Shown here in pieces: positions 34,317 through 44,075 of a stretch of 64,000 bases of DNA. The position numbers were made by a program, and so were the translations under genes. The notes below the pieces were generated by a model, which was not told where the DNA came from, did no database searches, and was given only the letters and a program-made list of their open reading frames with translations. Position 1 is the stretch's first letter, and the number at the start of each line of letters is the position of its first letter. The DNA comes from Planctomycetaceae bacterium (GTDB lineage Bacteria > Planctomycetota > Planctomycetia > Pirellulales > Pirellulaceae), in NCBI GenBank assembly GCA_024642205.1, contig JAHEBQ010000010.1:1-64000 (forward strand), given 5' to 3'.

Positions 34317-35165
34317 ATGAATCGCTCAGTCACACGACTTCACCCTTCGTGTCAACTAAGTCGACCCCTGGTCCATTTGTTTGGATTGACCCTGATTTGC
34401 CTGGCAAACCTTGTTTCCTCGGGATGCAATCAGACCCAGCCAACCGAGTCGGCGACGCCCGGTTCCACCGTCAGCCCTGCCACCGCAATCAAGACGTTCA
34501 AAACCACCCCGTCCGTTGATACGTCTCCCGGCAAAACGACTCGGGAGCATACCGTTGCTCAACCGATCGAAGACCAACCGGCCATGAACGATCCGGCGTT
34601 CCACGCGGGGCTGGTTCAGGCAATCGATGACTATCTTGAGTATCCGTTGGTCAACTCGGTTGCCATCGAAGCCCCCGCAGATTGTCGACCGCCAAACAGT
34701 GAATCCCGCCCGATGATGAGTCACAGCGATCACGAATCGACCCACGGTCGCAAGCTTTACTATCTGTTCGTCAAAGACATCACTCACTACCTGAGCCAAG
34801 ACGGAACACCGTCTCCGGAAGGGCAAGTCCTCGTCAAGGAATCATGGACATCCAAGGCTTCCAATCCTGGGGCCCGGAACATGCGAAATCATGCATCGGG
34901 CGCACGAATCAACCCGCGTCTGACCGTTGGAGACGAGGTGGTTGAAATCGGCAAACGACAAGACTTGTTTGTCATGATGAAACTCGCCGCAGATACGGCC
35001 AATACCGACCAAGGCTGGGTCTACGGGGTTATTGATCCCAATACCGAGGAAGTGATCGCCTCAGGCAAAGTTTCTTCCTGCATGCGTTGCCATGAAGATG
35101 CCAGGAACGATCGACTGTTTGGGCCCGCATTCGGCCAACAACCCCTGGCTGAGGCTTCTCGCTGA
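34317..35165 (+). CDS. P460-like monohaem cytochrome c lipoprotein
   Basis: Exported protein of 282 residues. The signal peptide ends in a lipobox (NLVSSGC), so it is probably lipid-anchored. A Pro/Thr-rich linker follows. The C-terminal half resembles cytochrome P460: GQVLVKESW, FVMMKLAADT, DQGWVYGVIDP, and a single haem c motif CMRCH with Cys255, Cys258 and His259. Members of this family oxidise hydroxylamine or have unknown redox roles. ATG at 34317 has AAGG upstream. It lies between two PNP genes, and the downstream PNP starts only 59 bases later, so all three may be co-transcribed. Confidence 0.75.
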   Translation: MNRSVTRLHPSCQLSRPLVHLFGLTLICLANLVSSGCNQTQPTESATPGSTVSPATAIKTFKTTPSVDTSPGKTTREHTVAQPIEDQPAMNDPAFHAGLVQAIDDYLEYPLVNSVAIEAPADCRPPNSESRPMMSHSDHESTHGRKLYYLFVKDITHYLSQDGTPSPEGQVLVKESWTSKASNPGARNMRNHASGARINPRLTVGDEVVEIGKRQDLFVMMKLAADTANTDQGWVYGVIDPNTEEVIASGKVSSCMRCHEDARNDRLFGPAFGQQPLAEASR

Positions 35166-35224
35166 CGATTGACGGCAACCAGGCCTGTCACTCGTACGAG
35201 AGGGTTCGCAAACTTGCATCGTCC

Positions 35225-36076
35225 ATGGAATCAGACACGACCAACACCGAATCCGACCCTCTGGACTTTCAAGCCCGGATTCGGGACGGCGTCCATTTCG
35301 TTCGCAGTCGTTGGAATCGGTCGCCCCGCTTCGGCATTATCCTGGGAACCGGTGCCGGCCAGGTCGCTGCTGAAATCGCAGCGGAACGGTCGATTCCGTA
35401 TGGTGACATCCCTCACTTTCCCCGCAGCACAGCGACGGGGCACAAAGGGCAATTTGTTTGTGGCCGACTTGCTGGAGCCGATGTCATTGCGATGGACGGC
35501 CGGTTCCACCTCTACGAAGGCTATCCTGTCGATCAGGCGACGCTTGCCATTCATGTAATGCGTGAATTGGGAGTCGAAATCCTGTTTGTCAGTAACGCGT
35601 CAGGCGGGATCAATCCGAATTTCTCCAGTGGTGAGATCATGTTGATCGAAAGTCACATTGATTTCATGTATCGGTCGACGGTGAATTTGGCCGCTCCGCT
35701 TACTTGCAGCCGCCCGACTCTGAGGAGCGATGCCTACGACAAAGAGCTGATCGAACAGGCCAGGCGATGTGCACGCACCCAAGGCTTTGTTGTCCACCAG
35801 GGCGTTTATGCCGCCATGCTCGGCCCAAACTATGAAACACGCGCTGAATATCGGTTGCTGAAAAAAGTCGGAGGAGATGTGGCCGGGATGTCGACCGTTC
35901 CTGAAGTCGCCGTCGCCGGACGATACGGAATGCGCGTCCTGGGAATGTCAATTATTTCGAATGTCGCCAAACCAGATGTGCTCGAGGCGACATCCGGGCA
36001 AGAAGTCATTGACGCGGCGGCGGTTGCGGCCCCCAACCTCAAAACGATTGTTGTCAATGCAATTCAATTGAATTGA
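35225..36076 (+). CDS. purine nucleoside phosphorylase, Asn-type
   Basis: Second PNP of 283 residues, clearly homologous to the one at 33443: GIILGTGAGQV, GRFHLYEGYP, VSNASGG, NYETRAEYR with Glu204, GMSTVPEVAVA. The residue matching human Asn243 is Asn246 in MSIISNVAKPD, as in classical inosine/guanosine phosphorylases. The two paralogues therefore seem to divide 6-oxo and 6-amino purines. ATG at 35225. It follows the cytochrome gene by 59 bases. Confidence 0.9.
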   Translation: MESDTTNTESDPLDFQARIRDGVHFVRSRWNRSPRFGIILGTGAGQVAAEIAAERSIPYGDIPHFPRSTATGHKGQFVCGRLAGADVIAMDGRFHLYEGYPVDQATLAIHVMRELGVEILFVSNASGGINPNFSSGEIMLIESHIDFMYRSTVNLAAPLTCSRPTLRSDAYDKELIEQARRCARTQGFVVHQGVYAAMLGPNYETRAEYRLLKKVGGDVAGMSTVPEVAVAGRYGMRVLGMSIISNVAKPDVLEATSGQEVIDAAAVAAPNLKTIVVNAIQLN

Positions 36077-36366
36077 GTGAGGATGCCGGCCATGGGTCGG
36101 TTGACGTGACCGGGTCAACGTCGTTCCCGAAACGTGATTGCCTGGTGGGTCATCTTGAAACGACGGGTCTCAACCATCGGATTTGCATTTGAAAAAAGTG
36201 ACCGCTCCCCTGACGCCTCCCTCGAATTCAGGCGAGCAACCGCAGAATGAACCGTTCGGTCGCATTTGCTAGCAGCCAATTTCATCTAGGTTGTAATTCC
36301 TCGAACTGATAAGCTCCTTTCCACGTACACTTGTACGCAAAAAGGCTTTGATTCAAGGAAGATGAA

Positions 36367-37527
36367 ATGCTTAATGGCTGGATGAAAACGGTTTTATTAT
36401 TTTCTTGCGCCACTATTGTCTGTCCCATCAACGGATACGCCATAGTCCAAGTCGCAACGAACCAGGCAACCGCGGTCCAGCAACAGAATCGCCAGTACAA
36501 CACGCCGCAGTTGACTCCTGAACAGTTGGCCGCTCAGCAGCGTGCTGCCCTGGAATCCCGGGTACAACAACAGCAGGCGCAACAAGCCTACGCAAATCGC
36601 GACGATTCACAACAATCAACTGCATCTAACCAAGGCGCCCAGGTCTTTCCCGGCGAACTCGCAAATCCTCCGCGGATTATTCAACCAGCCGGTTTTCCGC
36701 TGGAGCCAGCCCACGTCAAATACGTGAATGACCTGCTGGATTACTGGGAAAACAACAGCAAGAAAGTCGAGAAATACAAATGTGATTTTCTGCGCTATGA
36801 ATATGACACCGACAGTGTTAACTGGCGCGACCCGCAGTCCAATCGATTAGCCGCCCACAAAATCACGCAGGGTGAGATTCGATTTGCCGCACCCGATCGC
36901 GCGCGGTACGAAACCACAAAAGTCATGCAGTTTTTCAAGCCACCACAACAACCAGGGGATCAAGCCGAATACAAGGAAGCCGACGATCAAACCGCCCAAG
37001 AGCGCTGGATTTGCGATGGCAAGAGTCTGTTCGACTTCGATTTTACCACCAAACGACTTTACGAAACAAAGATTCCACCGGAAATGCAAGGCAATGTCGC
37101 AGAGAGCCCATTGCCATTCATCTTTGGGGCCGAAAAGAAAGTCATCCTGGACCGCTATTGGGTTCGCTCGGTCACTCCCAACGGCGTCGAAAATGAATAT
37201 TGGCTCGAGTTGTTTCCCAAACAAACCAAGGACGCACGGAATTATTCCAAGATCGAAGTCATTATCGCCAAAGAGGATTTTCTCCCCAAAGCGATGCACC
37301 TCTACTCGGCGGGTTATGACCCCAGCAAAGGAAACGAGAACAGCCGCTACTTCCTGTTCGAAAACCGTGAAGTCAACAGTCAGTTGGCCAAGTTTCAGGA
37401 TTTCTTCGGCGGATTCGTTCGGCCTCGTGTTCCTTTCGGCTGGGAACGCGTCGATACCCAGGTCGGCGTGCCTCAGCGACAGGCCGCCTCGCCTGCAGGA
37501 CAACCATCGGAGACCAATCGAAAGTAG
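36367..37527 (+). CDS. secreted TIGR03009-type planctomycete protein
   Basis: Protein of 386 residues with a signal peptide (MLNGWMKTVLLFSCATIV, then polar). A Gln-rich stretch (residues about 35-90) follows. The domain from about residue 115, with YVNDLLDYWENNSKKVEKYKCDF, GEIRFAAPDRARYE and ERWICDGKSLFDFDF, fits the planctomycete domain TIGR03009 as I remember it; its fold may resemble outer-membrane lipoprotein carriers. ATG at 36367 has AAGGAAG upstream. Function unknown. Confidence 0.78.
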   Translation: MLNGWMKTVLLFSCATIVCPINGYAIVQVATNQATAVQQQNRQYNTPQLTPEQLAAQQRAALESRVQQQQAQQAYANRDDSQQSTASNQGAQVFPGELANPPRIIQPAGFPLEPAHVKYVNDLLDYWENNSKKVEKYKCDFLRYEYDTDSVNWRDPQSNRLAAHKITQGEIRFAAPDRARYETTKVMQFFKPPQQPGDQAEYKEADDQTAQERWICDGKSLFDFDFTTKRLYETKIPPEMQGNVAESPLPFIFGAEKKVILDRYWVRSVTPNGVENEYWLELFPKQTKDARNYSKIEVIIAKEDFLPKAMHLYSAGYDPSKGNENSRYFLFENREVNSQLAKFQDFFGGFVRPRVPFGWERVDTQVGVPQRQAASPAGQPSETNRK

Positions 37528-37753
37528 TTTAGAACGTTAATCGAATCGGCTGAAGCGATCGTGTCATCCGAACCAGGCGGGTGTCGACCTAGGGTCGTGG
37601 CAATGTGCAAGATCGAAACGGCTGGTTCAGTTATTATTCAGCTCGTCGCCAGTGGCAAAAGGGTCACCTCAGCATCAGGTACTCGGAAGGAATCCAAGGT
37701 TCACAGAGCCTGTGATCGCCTTCGACTCTGTCCGGATGTACGTCTCTCCCCGG

Positions 37754-38770
37754 TTACGACTTGACGATCGAAGCCCAATAGCCGATCGCCATCCCAACCA
37801 GCAATCCCACGCCATGCGCCCAGTTGCCAACGCTGGATCCAAAGCCGATCCCGGCCCGCATTTCTGATGGAATCATGCAAAAGAAAAGCCAACCAATCAG
37901 TATGATCACCGTCGATTGGGTTAACCGGTATCCAAACTTGGGATCGTAGGTCGATTTCATCCAGATGAAACCGAACAAACCGTATACCACTCCGGACATC
38001 CCTCCAAATGCAGTGATCAAGACGCCGCTTTGAAGTACAGCAGGACTGCTTCCGCCGATTTTCGCTGGAACAGCGCATTGAAACACGCAGGAAATTACTG
38101 CGATCACCAGTACCAGCAAACCAAATCTCAGCGTGCCATACCGGTGTTCGATCAATGTTCCAAACTGGAAAAACCAAATCATGTTAAACAGCAGGTGGAT
38201 GATCCCATAATGGATAAAAATCGCCGTAAACAGCCTCCAGATTTCTCCTCGGCGAATGCTCGCAAACCGAACGCGCAGGTCGTCATAGTTGCCTTGCGAC
38301 TCGAGGATCAAAGTTCTGCCGATGGGCGGTGACACGGAAACGAACTGCAATGCCCGGTAGACCGGGTGGTCGAAACCAACCCCACCCTCCTTTCCCAGGT
38401 TTTCTCCAAACCCGGTCAGCAGGCTGACGATAGCGCAAACGACGATCAAGATCATCGTCAACGGGCGGCGTTTGGGCAGGACGCCACCGGAAACCTGGAC
38501 GATCTTTTTTTGGATCTGCTGGCGTTTTCTTTCTTCCTCTCGGGCCAGCGTTTTTGCCTGCTGCATCGAACCCGAGTACTTCGCGTCATTCGGATTGGAT
38601 TTGAATGCATCCAGTTCCGTCAACGCCTCGGAAAAACAGTCTTCGTCTTTCACCCAGATTTCTGACTTTCCAGCGTCCTGATCAACCTGGGTTTCGATTC
38701 CTTTTACCAACAGGAAAGCCGTGAAATACTTCGCCTGTTGCGGGTCGTCCAATTCGCCAATGAGTCGCAT
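37754..38770 (-). CDS. rhomboid-family intramembrane serine protease (GlpG-like)
   Basis: Protein of 338 residues. The N-terminal 85 residues look like the GlpG cytoplasmic NRho domain (DDPQQAKYFTAFLLVKGIETQV, EIWVKDED). A charged linker follows, then six or more membrane segments. Rhomboid motifs: HYGIIHLLFNMIWFFQFG, the catalytic Ser in GGMSGVVYGLFGF, and the catalytic His in NWAHGVGLLVG. ATG at 38770 gives exactly the GlpG-type N-terminus; an earlier in-frame start is possible but adds 88 unlikely residues. It is divergent from the GAF-HlyD gene. Confidence 0.9.
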   Translation of the reverse strand: MRLIGELDDPQQAKYFTAFLLVKGIETQVDQDAGKSEIWVKDEDCFSEALTELDAFKSNPNDAKYSGSMQQAKTLAREEERKRQQIQKKIVQVSGGVLPKRRPLTMILIVVCAIVSLLTGFGENLGKEGGVGFDHPVYRALQFVSVSPPIGRTLILESQGNYDDLRVRFASIRRGEIWRLFTAIFIHYGIIHLLFNMIWFFQFGTLIEHRYGTLRFGLLVLVIAVISCVFQCAVPAKIGGSSPAVLQSGVLITAFGGMSGVVYGLFGFIWMKSTYDPKFGYRLTQSTVIILIGWLFFCMIPSEMRAGIGFGSSVGNWAHGVGLLVGMAIGYWASIVKS

Positions 38771-39040
38771 GAATGAAACCAAATCAAAAGTGATAGTTGT
38801 TTTGTGATTGACGCCATTTTGAGCTCCCTTGCAACAGCAACCGCGGCGAACCATTTCCACGTCGGCGACTGCGATCAGCCCACCCATGCTGTCAAATTCA
38901 CCCAAACGCTCAACGATGATTGCTGTCAGCCGACAATCGAGGTTGTCAAAGCTGGCGATTTCCGGGAAAGTCCCCCACCGATTATCACGCAAAGATGGTG
39001 TAACTGTCCATCGGCAATCAAGAACGAACCACACTTTTCG

Positions 39041-41224
39041 ATGTCACAAGACTCAACCAGACAAACCGAAGTCGATCCAGTGGTCGATTCGAACGATCGG
39101 GCGAATTCTGATTCGGTCCCCGATCCTCCTTCCAAAGAATACCCCAGCCGGTTTGAGAAGCGGGTTTCGGACTCGAGTCGCGGTCCATCTGGCGATGAAG
39201 TTGATCCCCAGTTGGTCGACCAGACCAAAAACCAGATCCGATCCTTGGTGCAGGAAATCGCTGAACTGGCAAAATCCGATTGCTCGGTGGACGATTTCCA
39301 TGAGGGCTTTTTGACACGAACAACCAGTGCCCTGGCTTCGATCGGTGGAGCGATATGGATTCGTGAATCAGCCGAAGAACCGTTGAAGCTTCATTACCAT
39401 ATCAACTTCAAAAAAACAAAACTCGGCAAGGACAAGAAAGCACAGGCAAGCCATGGGCGGTTGCTCAAGAAACTTGCCGACAACGGTGAGCCGACGCTGG
39501 TTGGTCCTGATTCGGGTTCGGCCCGTGATGAGCTACCCGGCAATCCAACGGAGTACCTGTTGATTGTCGGACCGTTGAAAATCGACAACGTCACCATTGG
39601 ATTGGTTGAGATCTTTCAACGACCCGGTGCCGGCCCGACGACTCAGCGTGGTTACCTGCGTTTCCTGATACAGATGTGCGAGATCGCCAGTGACTTTCTC
39701 CGCAACCAGCGAATTCGCTCGTTTGGCCAACAACAGGCGATGTGGCAACAGCTTGAACAATTTATCCGCATCGTGCATCAAGGTCTGGATACCGAACAAA
39801 CCGTTTACGCAATCGCCAACGAAGGACGCCGATTGATCGATTGCGATCGAGCCAGTGTGGCTATCGGAACAGGTCGACAATGTCGCATTAAAGCCGTCAG
39901 TGGTCTTGATTCAATCGAACGACGTGCCGAACAGGTCAAAAAGCTCGGCTCACTGGCCGCGACGGTTATCCGGGCTGGACAACCGTTGTGGTACACCGGT
40001 GACGACGCGGACCTCCCACCTCAAATCGAACAGAAGCTGCACGAATATGTGGACAAATCGCACACGAAAATGCTGGCGATCATTCCACTGGTCGAATCGG
40101 TTCCCGACCTCGAAAACCAGAAACGAACCCGGTCGCAAAAATCAAAGCCGCTGGGCGCCTTGATCATCGAGCAGTTAACGGACTCGCGAGTGACACCAGC
40201 CCTGGAAAAACGGGCAGAAATTGTCGTTCAGCACGGCCAGGCAGCATTGACCAACGCCGCTGAACATAACAGCATTTTTCTGATGCCGGTTTGGAAAGCG
40301 ATCGGCAAACTCACTGCGGTTTACCAGGTCGGAAATCGCGCCAAGACGCTGGCAGTCATGGCCGCAATAGGTTCAGCACTGACGTTTCTTGCCTGCTTTC
40401 CCTATCCGTTCGGGCTGGGAGCCAAGGGAAGTCTGATCCCCGAACGACAGCACGAAGTGTTCGCAAAAGTCGACGGGACCATGGAAGCAATTTTTGTCTC
40501 GGATGACGGCGACACGATGGTACAACTCGGCCAACCGCTGGCTCAAATGAAGAACAGCGACATCGAATTGGCAATTGATCAAATCAGGGGTGAAATCGCA
40601 GTTCAGGAAGCCGAAAAGAACTCAAACCTGCAGCTTCAAAACCGAAGCGACCTGACCCAATTTGAATTGGTTGAAGTCAACAGCAAGATTGCCCAGGCCA
40701 ACAAGACGATCGAGTTTTTATACAAGGAGTTGCAGATCCGGTTGCTCGAGCAACAACTCCTGGTCATCACCAGCCCAGCCAATGGCCGAGTGATCAACTG
40801 GAATGCCCGGCAGAACCTGATGCATCGCCCCGTTACGCGCGGGCAAAACCTGATGACAGTGGTGGACCCCAACACGAACTGGTTAATCGAACTGGAAATG
40901 CCTGAACGGCGACTTGCTCATCTGATCGATGCCAAACGCAGAAACAACAGCCCGCTCAAGGTCACGTTTGGTTTGGTTTCCAACCCGGGGACCGAATACA
41001 CGGGCGAGCTTCTCGATATCGACGAAAAACTTGACGTTTATTCGGATGAAGGCAATACAGCGCTGGTTCGGGTCACGTTTCCCAACGATTCGATCGACCC
41101 GCAGTTGCTACGGTCCGAAACACGTGTCACGGCGAAAGTCCAGTGTGGCACCCGATCCATCGGCTATGTGATTTTCCACGAGATGTTCGAGACGGTACAA
41201 TCAGGCTTGATGTTCTGGTTCTAG
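39041..41224 (+). CDS. GAF-domain HlyD-like membrane adaptor
   Basis: Protein of 727 residues from ATG at 39041. Residues about 85-395 form two GAF-like regions (TTSALASIGGAIWI, LLIVGPLKIDNVTIGLVEI; then AIANEGRRLIDCDRASVAI, LGALIIEQLTD). One membrane segment follows near residue 440 (LAVMAAIGSALTFLACF). The C-terminal part is a periplasmic adaptor: QHEVFAKVDGTMEAIFV (lipoyl-like), a coiled coil, then NLMTVVDPNTNWLIELEMPE. So a cytoplasmic sensor domain is joined to an efflux-type adaptor. It is followed at 15 bases by a DUF456 gene and then by another HlyD-like gene. Confidence 0.82.
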   Translation: MSQDSTRQTEVDPVVDSNDRANSDSVPDPPSKEYPSRFEKRVSDSSRGPSGDEVDPQLVDQTKNQIRSLVQEIAELAKSDCSVDDFHEGFLTRTTSALASIGGAIWIRESAEEPLKLHYHINFKKTKLGKDKKAQASHGRLLKKLADNGEPTLVGPDSGSARDELPGNPTEYLLIVGPLKIDNVTIGLVEIFQRPGAGPTTQRGYLRFLIQMCEIASDFLRNQRIRSFGQQQAMWQQLEQFIRIVHQGLDTEQTVYAIANEGRRLIDCDRASVAIGTGRQCRIKAVSGLDSIERRAEQVKKLGSLAATVIRAGQPLWYTGDDADLPPQIEQKLHEYVDKSHTKMLAIIPLVESVPDLENQKRTRSQKSKPLGALIIEQLTDSRVTPALEKRAEIVVQHGQAALTNAAEHNSIFLMPVWKAIGKLTAVYQVGNRAKTLAVMAAIGSALTFLACFPYPFGLGAKGSLIPERQHEVFAKVDGTMEAIFVSDDGDTMVQLGQPLAQMKNSDIELAIDQIRGEIAVQEAEKNSNLQLQNRSDLTQFELVEVNSKIAQANKTIEFLYKELQIRLLEQQLLVITSPANGRVINWNARQNLMHRPVTRGQNLMTVVDPNTNWLIELEMPERRLAHLIDAKRRNNSPLKVTFGLVSNPGTEYTGELLDIDEKLDVYSDEGNTALVRVTFPNDSIDPQLLRSETRVTAKVQCGTRSIGYVIFHEMFETVQSGLMFWF

Positions 41225-41239
41225 AATCCCGGCTCGATC

Positions 41240-41779
41240 ATGATTTATGTCTGGTTAACTCTATTTATCCTCCTCGTACTCTCTTTCTGGCTGCTCAACC
41301 TGTTTGGGTTGCCTGGAAATTGGTGTATCGTTGCAGTCAGCTTGATCTGGATGTTATTCGGACCCGTTGACTACCGGTTTTCCTGGATCGTCGTGGTTGC
41401 GTTGGCCGGGCTGGCGTTGATCGGAGAAGCCATCGAATTTGGAGCTTCGGTACTGGGGACAAAAAAACTCGGTGGCTCGGGGCGCGGAGCTACCCTTTCG
41501 GTCATCGGATCGGTCGTTGGGGGAATCGCTGGCGCAATCCTGGGGATTCCAGTACCGATTCCGCTGGTTGGCATGTTGATCGGATCGGTCTTGTTTGCCG
41601 CGGTCGGTGCCTGGATTGGTGCGACAATTGGGGAAAAATGGACCGGAAAATCAACCAAAGAAAGCGTCCAGATCGGAGGAGCCGCGTTCGTTGGACGACT
41701 GTTGGGCACGATCGGAAAAATAGCCGTAGGATCTTCCATGGTTGTGCTGGCAATCGCCGCTCCTTTCTATTTTTCCTGA
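41240..41779 (+). CDS. DUF456 membrane protein
   Basis: Small membrane protein of 179 residues. Hydrophobic segments alternate with Gly-rich helices (GSVVGGIAGAILGIPVPIP, GMLIGSVLFAAVGAWIGA), the arrangement typical of DUF456. The first segment holds NLFGLPGNW, also a DUF456 mark. Function unknown; placed between two HlyD-like adaptor genes in what is probably one operon. Confidence 0.82.
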   Translation: MIYVWLTLFILLVLSFWLLNLFGLPGNWCIVAVSLIWMLFGPVDYRFSWIVVVALAGLALIGEAIEFGASVLGTKKLGGSGRGATLSVIGSVVGGIAGAILGIPVPIPLVGMLIGSVLFAAVGAWIGATIGEKWTGKSTKESVQIGGAAFVGRLLGTIGKIAVGSSMVVLAIAAPFYFS

Positions 41780-41965
41780 AACCGGAACCAATTCTACGCA
41801 ACTCTGTCTAATTTTCTCCGCACCAGATACATTGCTAGCTCGTATAGTTCTGGGAATGCCCCCCGAAAAGGCCGCTAAATATCTTGTCAGCAAGTGCCGA
41901 TTCTGGTGATAACGACGATATTTCCTCTCGTTTTGCCAACGCAAAACAGTATTGAATGGTTAATT

Positions 41966-43252
41966 ATGATCAACAGTCCAGCAGTCCGGTTTTTTCGCCA
42001 ATTTCTAATTGTTGGTGCCGTCGTCGTTTCCACTGGCAGTTACATCCAGGGCCAGACCTCGGGCGGAAACTTTGATGCGCCGAATGTGAGTCCGACATCA
42101 CCTCATTCCAATCAACAAACCGAATTCAATTCACTTCCGTTTCGCGCAGTCAAGCCAACGACCGAGGGCTTTGGAAGCAAGCCTCCCATCCGGCTTACGA
42201 GCCCCAGCCAACCGCCACAAGAGCAGCCATTGGGACAGACAGGATTACGCTCTTTCAGCGGACCGACATCGACGGTGCCTGGCGATTCAAACCAGTTTGG
42301 TTCTGCAAAAACCACTCAGGTTTTGGCGCGACCTGCCGGTTTTCGGAACACCCAATCGAGTTCACAGGAATCCCAAGGTAGCCAGCCAATTCCCGAGTAT
42401 GTTGATTTGGAAAATTGCACCGTCAATTTCATTGATGATATCTTGCTGCCCGCGCAGGAAAGCGGCGTCATCAAATTGTTGGAAGTCAAAGAAGGCGAAT
42501 ATGTTCCGGCGGGAACAAAAGTTTGCCAAATCGACGATGAACTGTACTTAAGCCTGCTTGATCAGGCCAAGCTTCGATATGAAATGGCGACGGAAGCTGC
42601 GGACGATTCGACCGCCATCGAAGCCGCTGAAAAAAAATACAAGGTCGCATCAATCGAGGCCAAAAAAACATCTGACCTGGCTGACAAAGGGTCCAAGTCC
42701 GAGTCGGATCGATTGATGGCCGTCTATACCAAAGAGATCGCATCTCTCGAGCGTGTAAAAGCGGTCAACGACAAGGAAAAAGCGGAACTCGAAAAACGTC
42801 TCGAGGCCGCTCGCTACATGGAAGTTGAAACCCACATTCGCAGACATGTGCTTCAATCCGATTTCGATGCCTACGTGATCAAGATTCTGAAAAAGCCGCA
42901 GGAATATGTTCAACAAGGCGAAGAAGTGATGCGCATTGCCCGGATGGATCGACTTTGGGTCCAGGGAACGGTCGACATCGCCAATTTGAACCCGGATGAA
43001 GTACTCAACCGGCCAGTGACTGTTACGGTGGCACGTGCCCGCGGTGAACAGACAACGTTTGAAGGCAAGATCACGAGAGTCGGACTCGAACGGCAAGGAC
43101 TCACGCGTTACATGGTCAAAGCCGAAGTCAACAATCGTCCCATTGGAAAACACTGGGTGCTACAACCTCTCAGCACGGTTCAGATGAGAATTCACCTCGA
43201 TCGTGAATCCCCGCAGACTGCCCATTCGGCTCCGCAGCCAAACCAGGATTGA
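41966..43252 (+). CDS. HlyD/MFP-family periplasmic adaptor
   Basis: Protein of 428 residues with an N-terminal signal or anchor (FLIVGAVVVSTGSYIQG), a Pro/Gln-rich linker, then an adaptor core: VIKLLEVKEGEYVPAGTKVC (lipoyl-like half), a long coiled coil with many Lys and Glu (about 42590-42830), the second half FDAYVIKILKKPQEYVQQGE, and the beta-barrel part RLWVQGTVDIANLNPDEVL. No inner-membrane pump or outer-membrane channel gene is adjacent. I chose ATG at 41966. Confidence 0.82.
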   Translation: MINSPAVRFFRQFLIVGAVVVSTGSYIQGQTSGGNFDAPNVSPTSPHSNQQTEFNSLPFRAVKPTTEGFGSKPPIRLTSPSQPPQEQPLGQTGLRSFSGPTSTVPGDSNQFGSAKTTQVLARPAGFRNTQSSSQESQGSQPIPEYVDLENCTVNFIDDILLPAQESGVIKLLEVKEGEYVPAGTKVCQIDDELYLSLLDQAKLRYEMATEAADDSTAIEAAEKKYKVASIEAKKTSDLADKGSKSESDRLMAVYTKEIASLERVKAVNDKEKAELEKRLEAARYMEVETHIRRHVLQSDFDAYVIKILKKPQEYVQQGEEVMRIARMDRLWVQGTVDIANLNPDEVLNRPVTVTVARARGEQTTFEGKITRVGLERQGLTRYMVKAEVNNRPIGKHWVLQPLSTVQMRIHLDRESPQTAHSAPQPNQD

Positions 43253-43370
43253 TCCGCTGATCATTGACAGCGACCGAGAGAAACTGACGGCTCGTTCGAT
43301 TCTCGTATTCAGGTCCGTTTCGAGATCTGTTCGTCAGGTTGAGAAACGACGTTGTCAGTCATTGGCTGGC

Positions 43371-44060
43371 TTATCGTGGGCACAGCCTCGCGACATCTGC
43401 GGAAATGGCCTGCCAGGACCTGCTTGAAGCCAGATGAATTTGATTGAATTCAAGTTCAATACCCAGATACTGGTCCGGCGAAAATTGCTTACGCAGCCAA
43501 GTCGTCAACCCATCGGCAGCGCCCCGATACGGATAGTTTCTCCTGACTTTCAAACCTGGCCGTTGCCGTGAAATTTCGTCCGACCAGCGACGACAAAACA
43601 CCTTTTCCGTTTGGCGTCGCGGATCGTACAGTAAGCCGATATCAGCATTTCGGACTTCTCCGTGAAGTTTGGGCGTAAAACTGTGAATCGAAAGATGCAC
43701 CACGGGCTGGGTGGAACTAACATGCTCGGCGATCCACTGGTGAACCGCGTTTCGGTGGGGAAAATAGAACTTTGCCAGGATCGCGTTTTTTTGACTGTCG
43801 CTCAGGTCCCTTGTGAACTCGGAAAACAAATTGGCGTGCCCGAGCGAACGGTTAGGTTCGACCAGTAACCGCGTGGCATTCGTCTGGAACAACGGGGGAT
43901 GAGGCCTGAGTTCACGCTTGAAGATTTTCGCCACAAGCAACGCACCGGGATCCCAGCCACGGTGACCGGCCAGAACCTTTCCCTTTCCACGGAAGCAGTT
44001 GTGATAGGCAGCCGGCACGCGATTGGAAGCATGTTCACAGGTGAGAATCAGTTTCATCAT
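43371..44060 (-). CDS. N-formylglutamate amidohydrolase-like protein
   Basis: Protein of 229 residues of the FGase (HutG-like) family. Segments LILTCEHASNRVPAAY, GWDPGALLVAKIF, VEPNRSLGHANLFSEF, VHLSIHSFTPKLHGEVRNADIGLLYDPRR and LGIELEFNQIHL match that family. Such enzymes hydrolyse N-acyl or amide bonds of glutamate-like substrates. Since it is the last gene of a peptidase, ATP-grasp ligase, carboxylate-amine ligase operon, the substrate is more likely a glutamyl or amino-acyl amide made there than formylglutamate from histidine breakdown; this is inference. It starts 15 bases after the preceding stop. Confidence 0.85.
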   Translation of the reverse strand: MMKLILTCEHASNRVPAAYHNCFRGKGKVLAGHRGWDPGALLVAKIFKRELRPHPPLFQTNATRLLVEPNRSLGHANLFSEFTRDLSDSQKNAILAKFYFPHRNAVHQWIAEHVSSTQPVVHLSIHSFTPKLHGEVRNADIGLLYDPRRQTEKVFCRRWSDEISRQRPGLKVRRNYPYRGAADGLTTWLRKQFSPDQYLGIELEFNQIHLASSRSWQAISADVARLCPR

Positions 44061-44075
44061 CCGTTTTGGTCCGAC

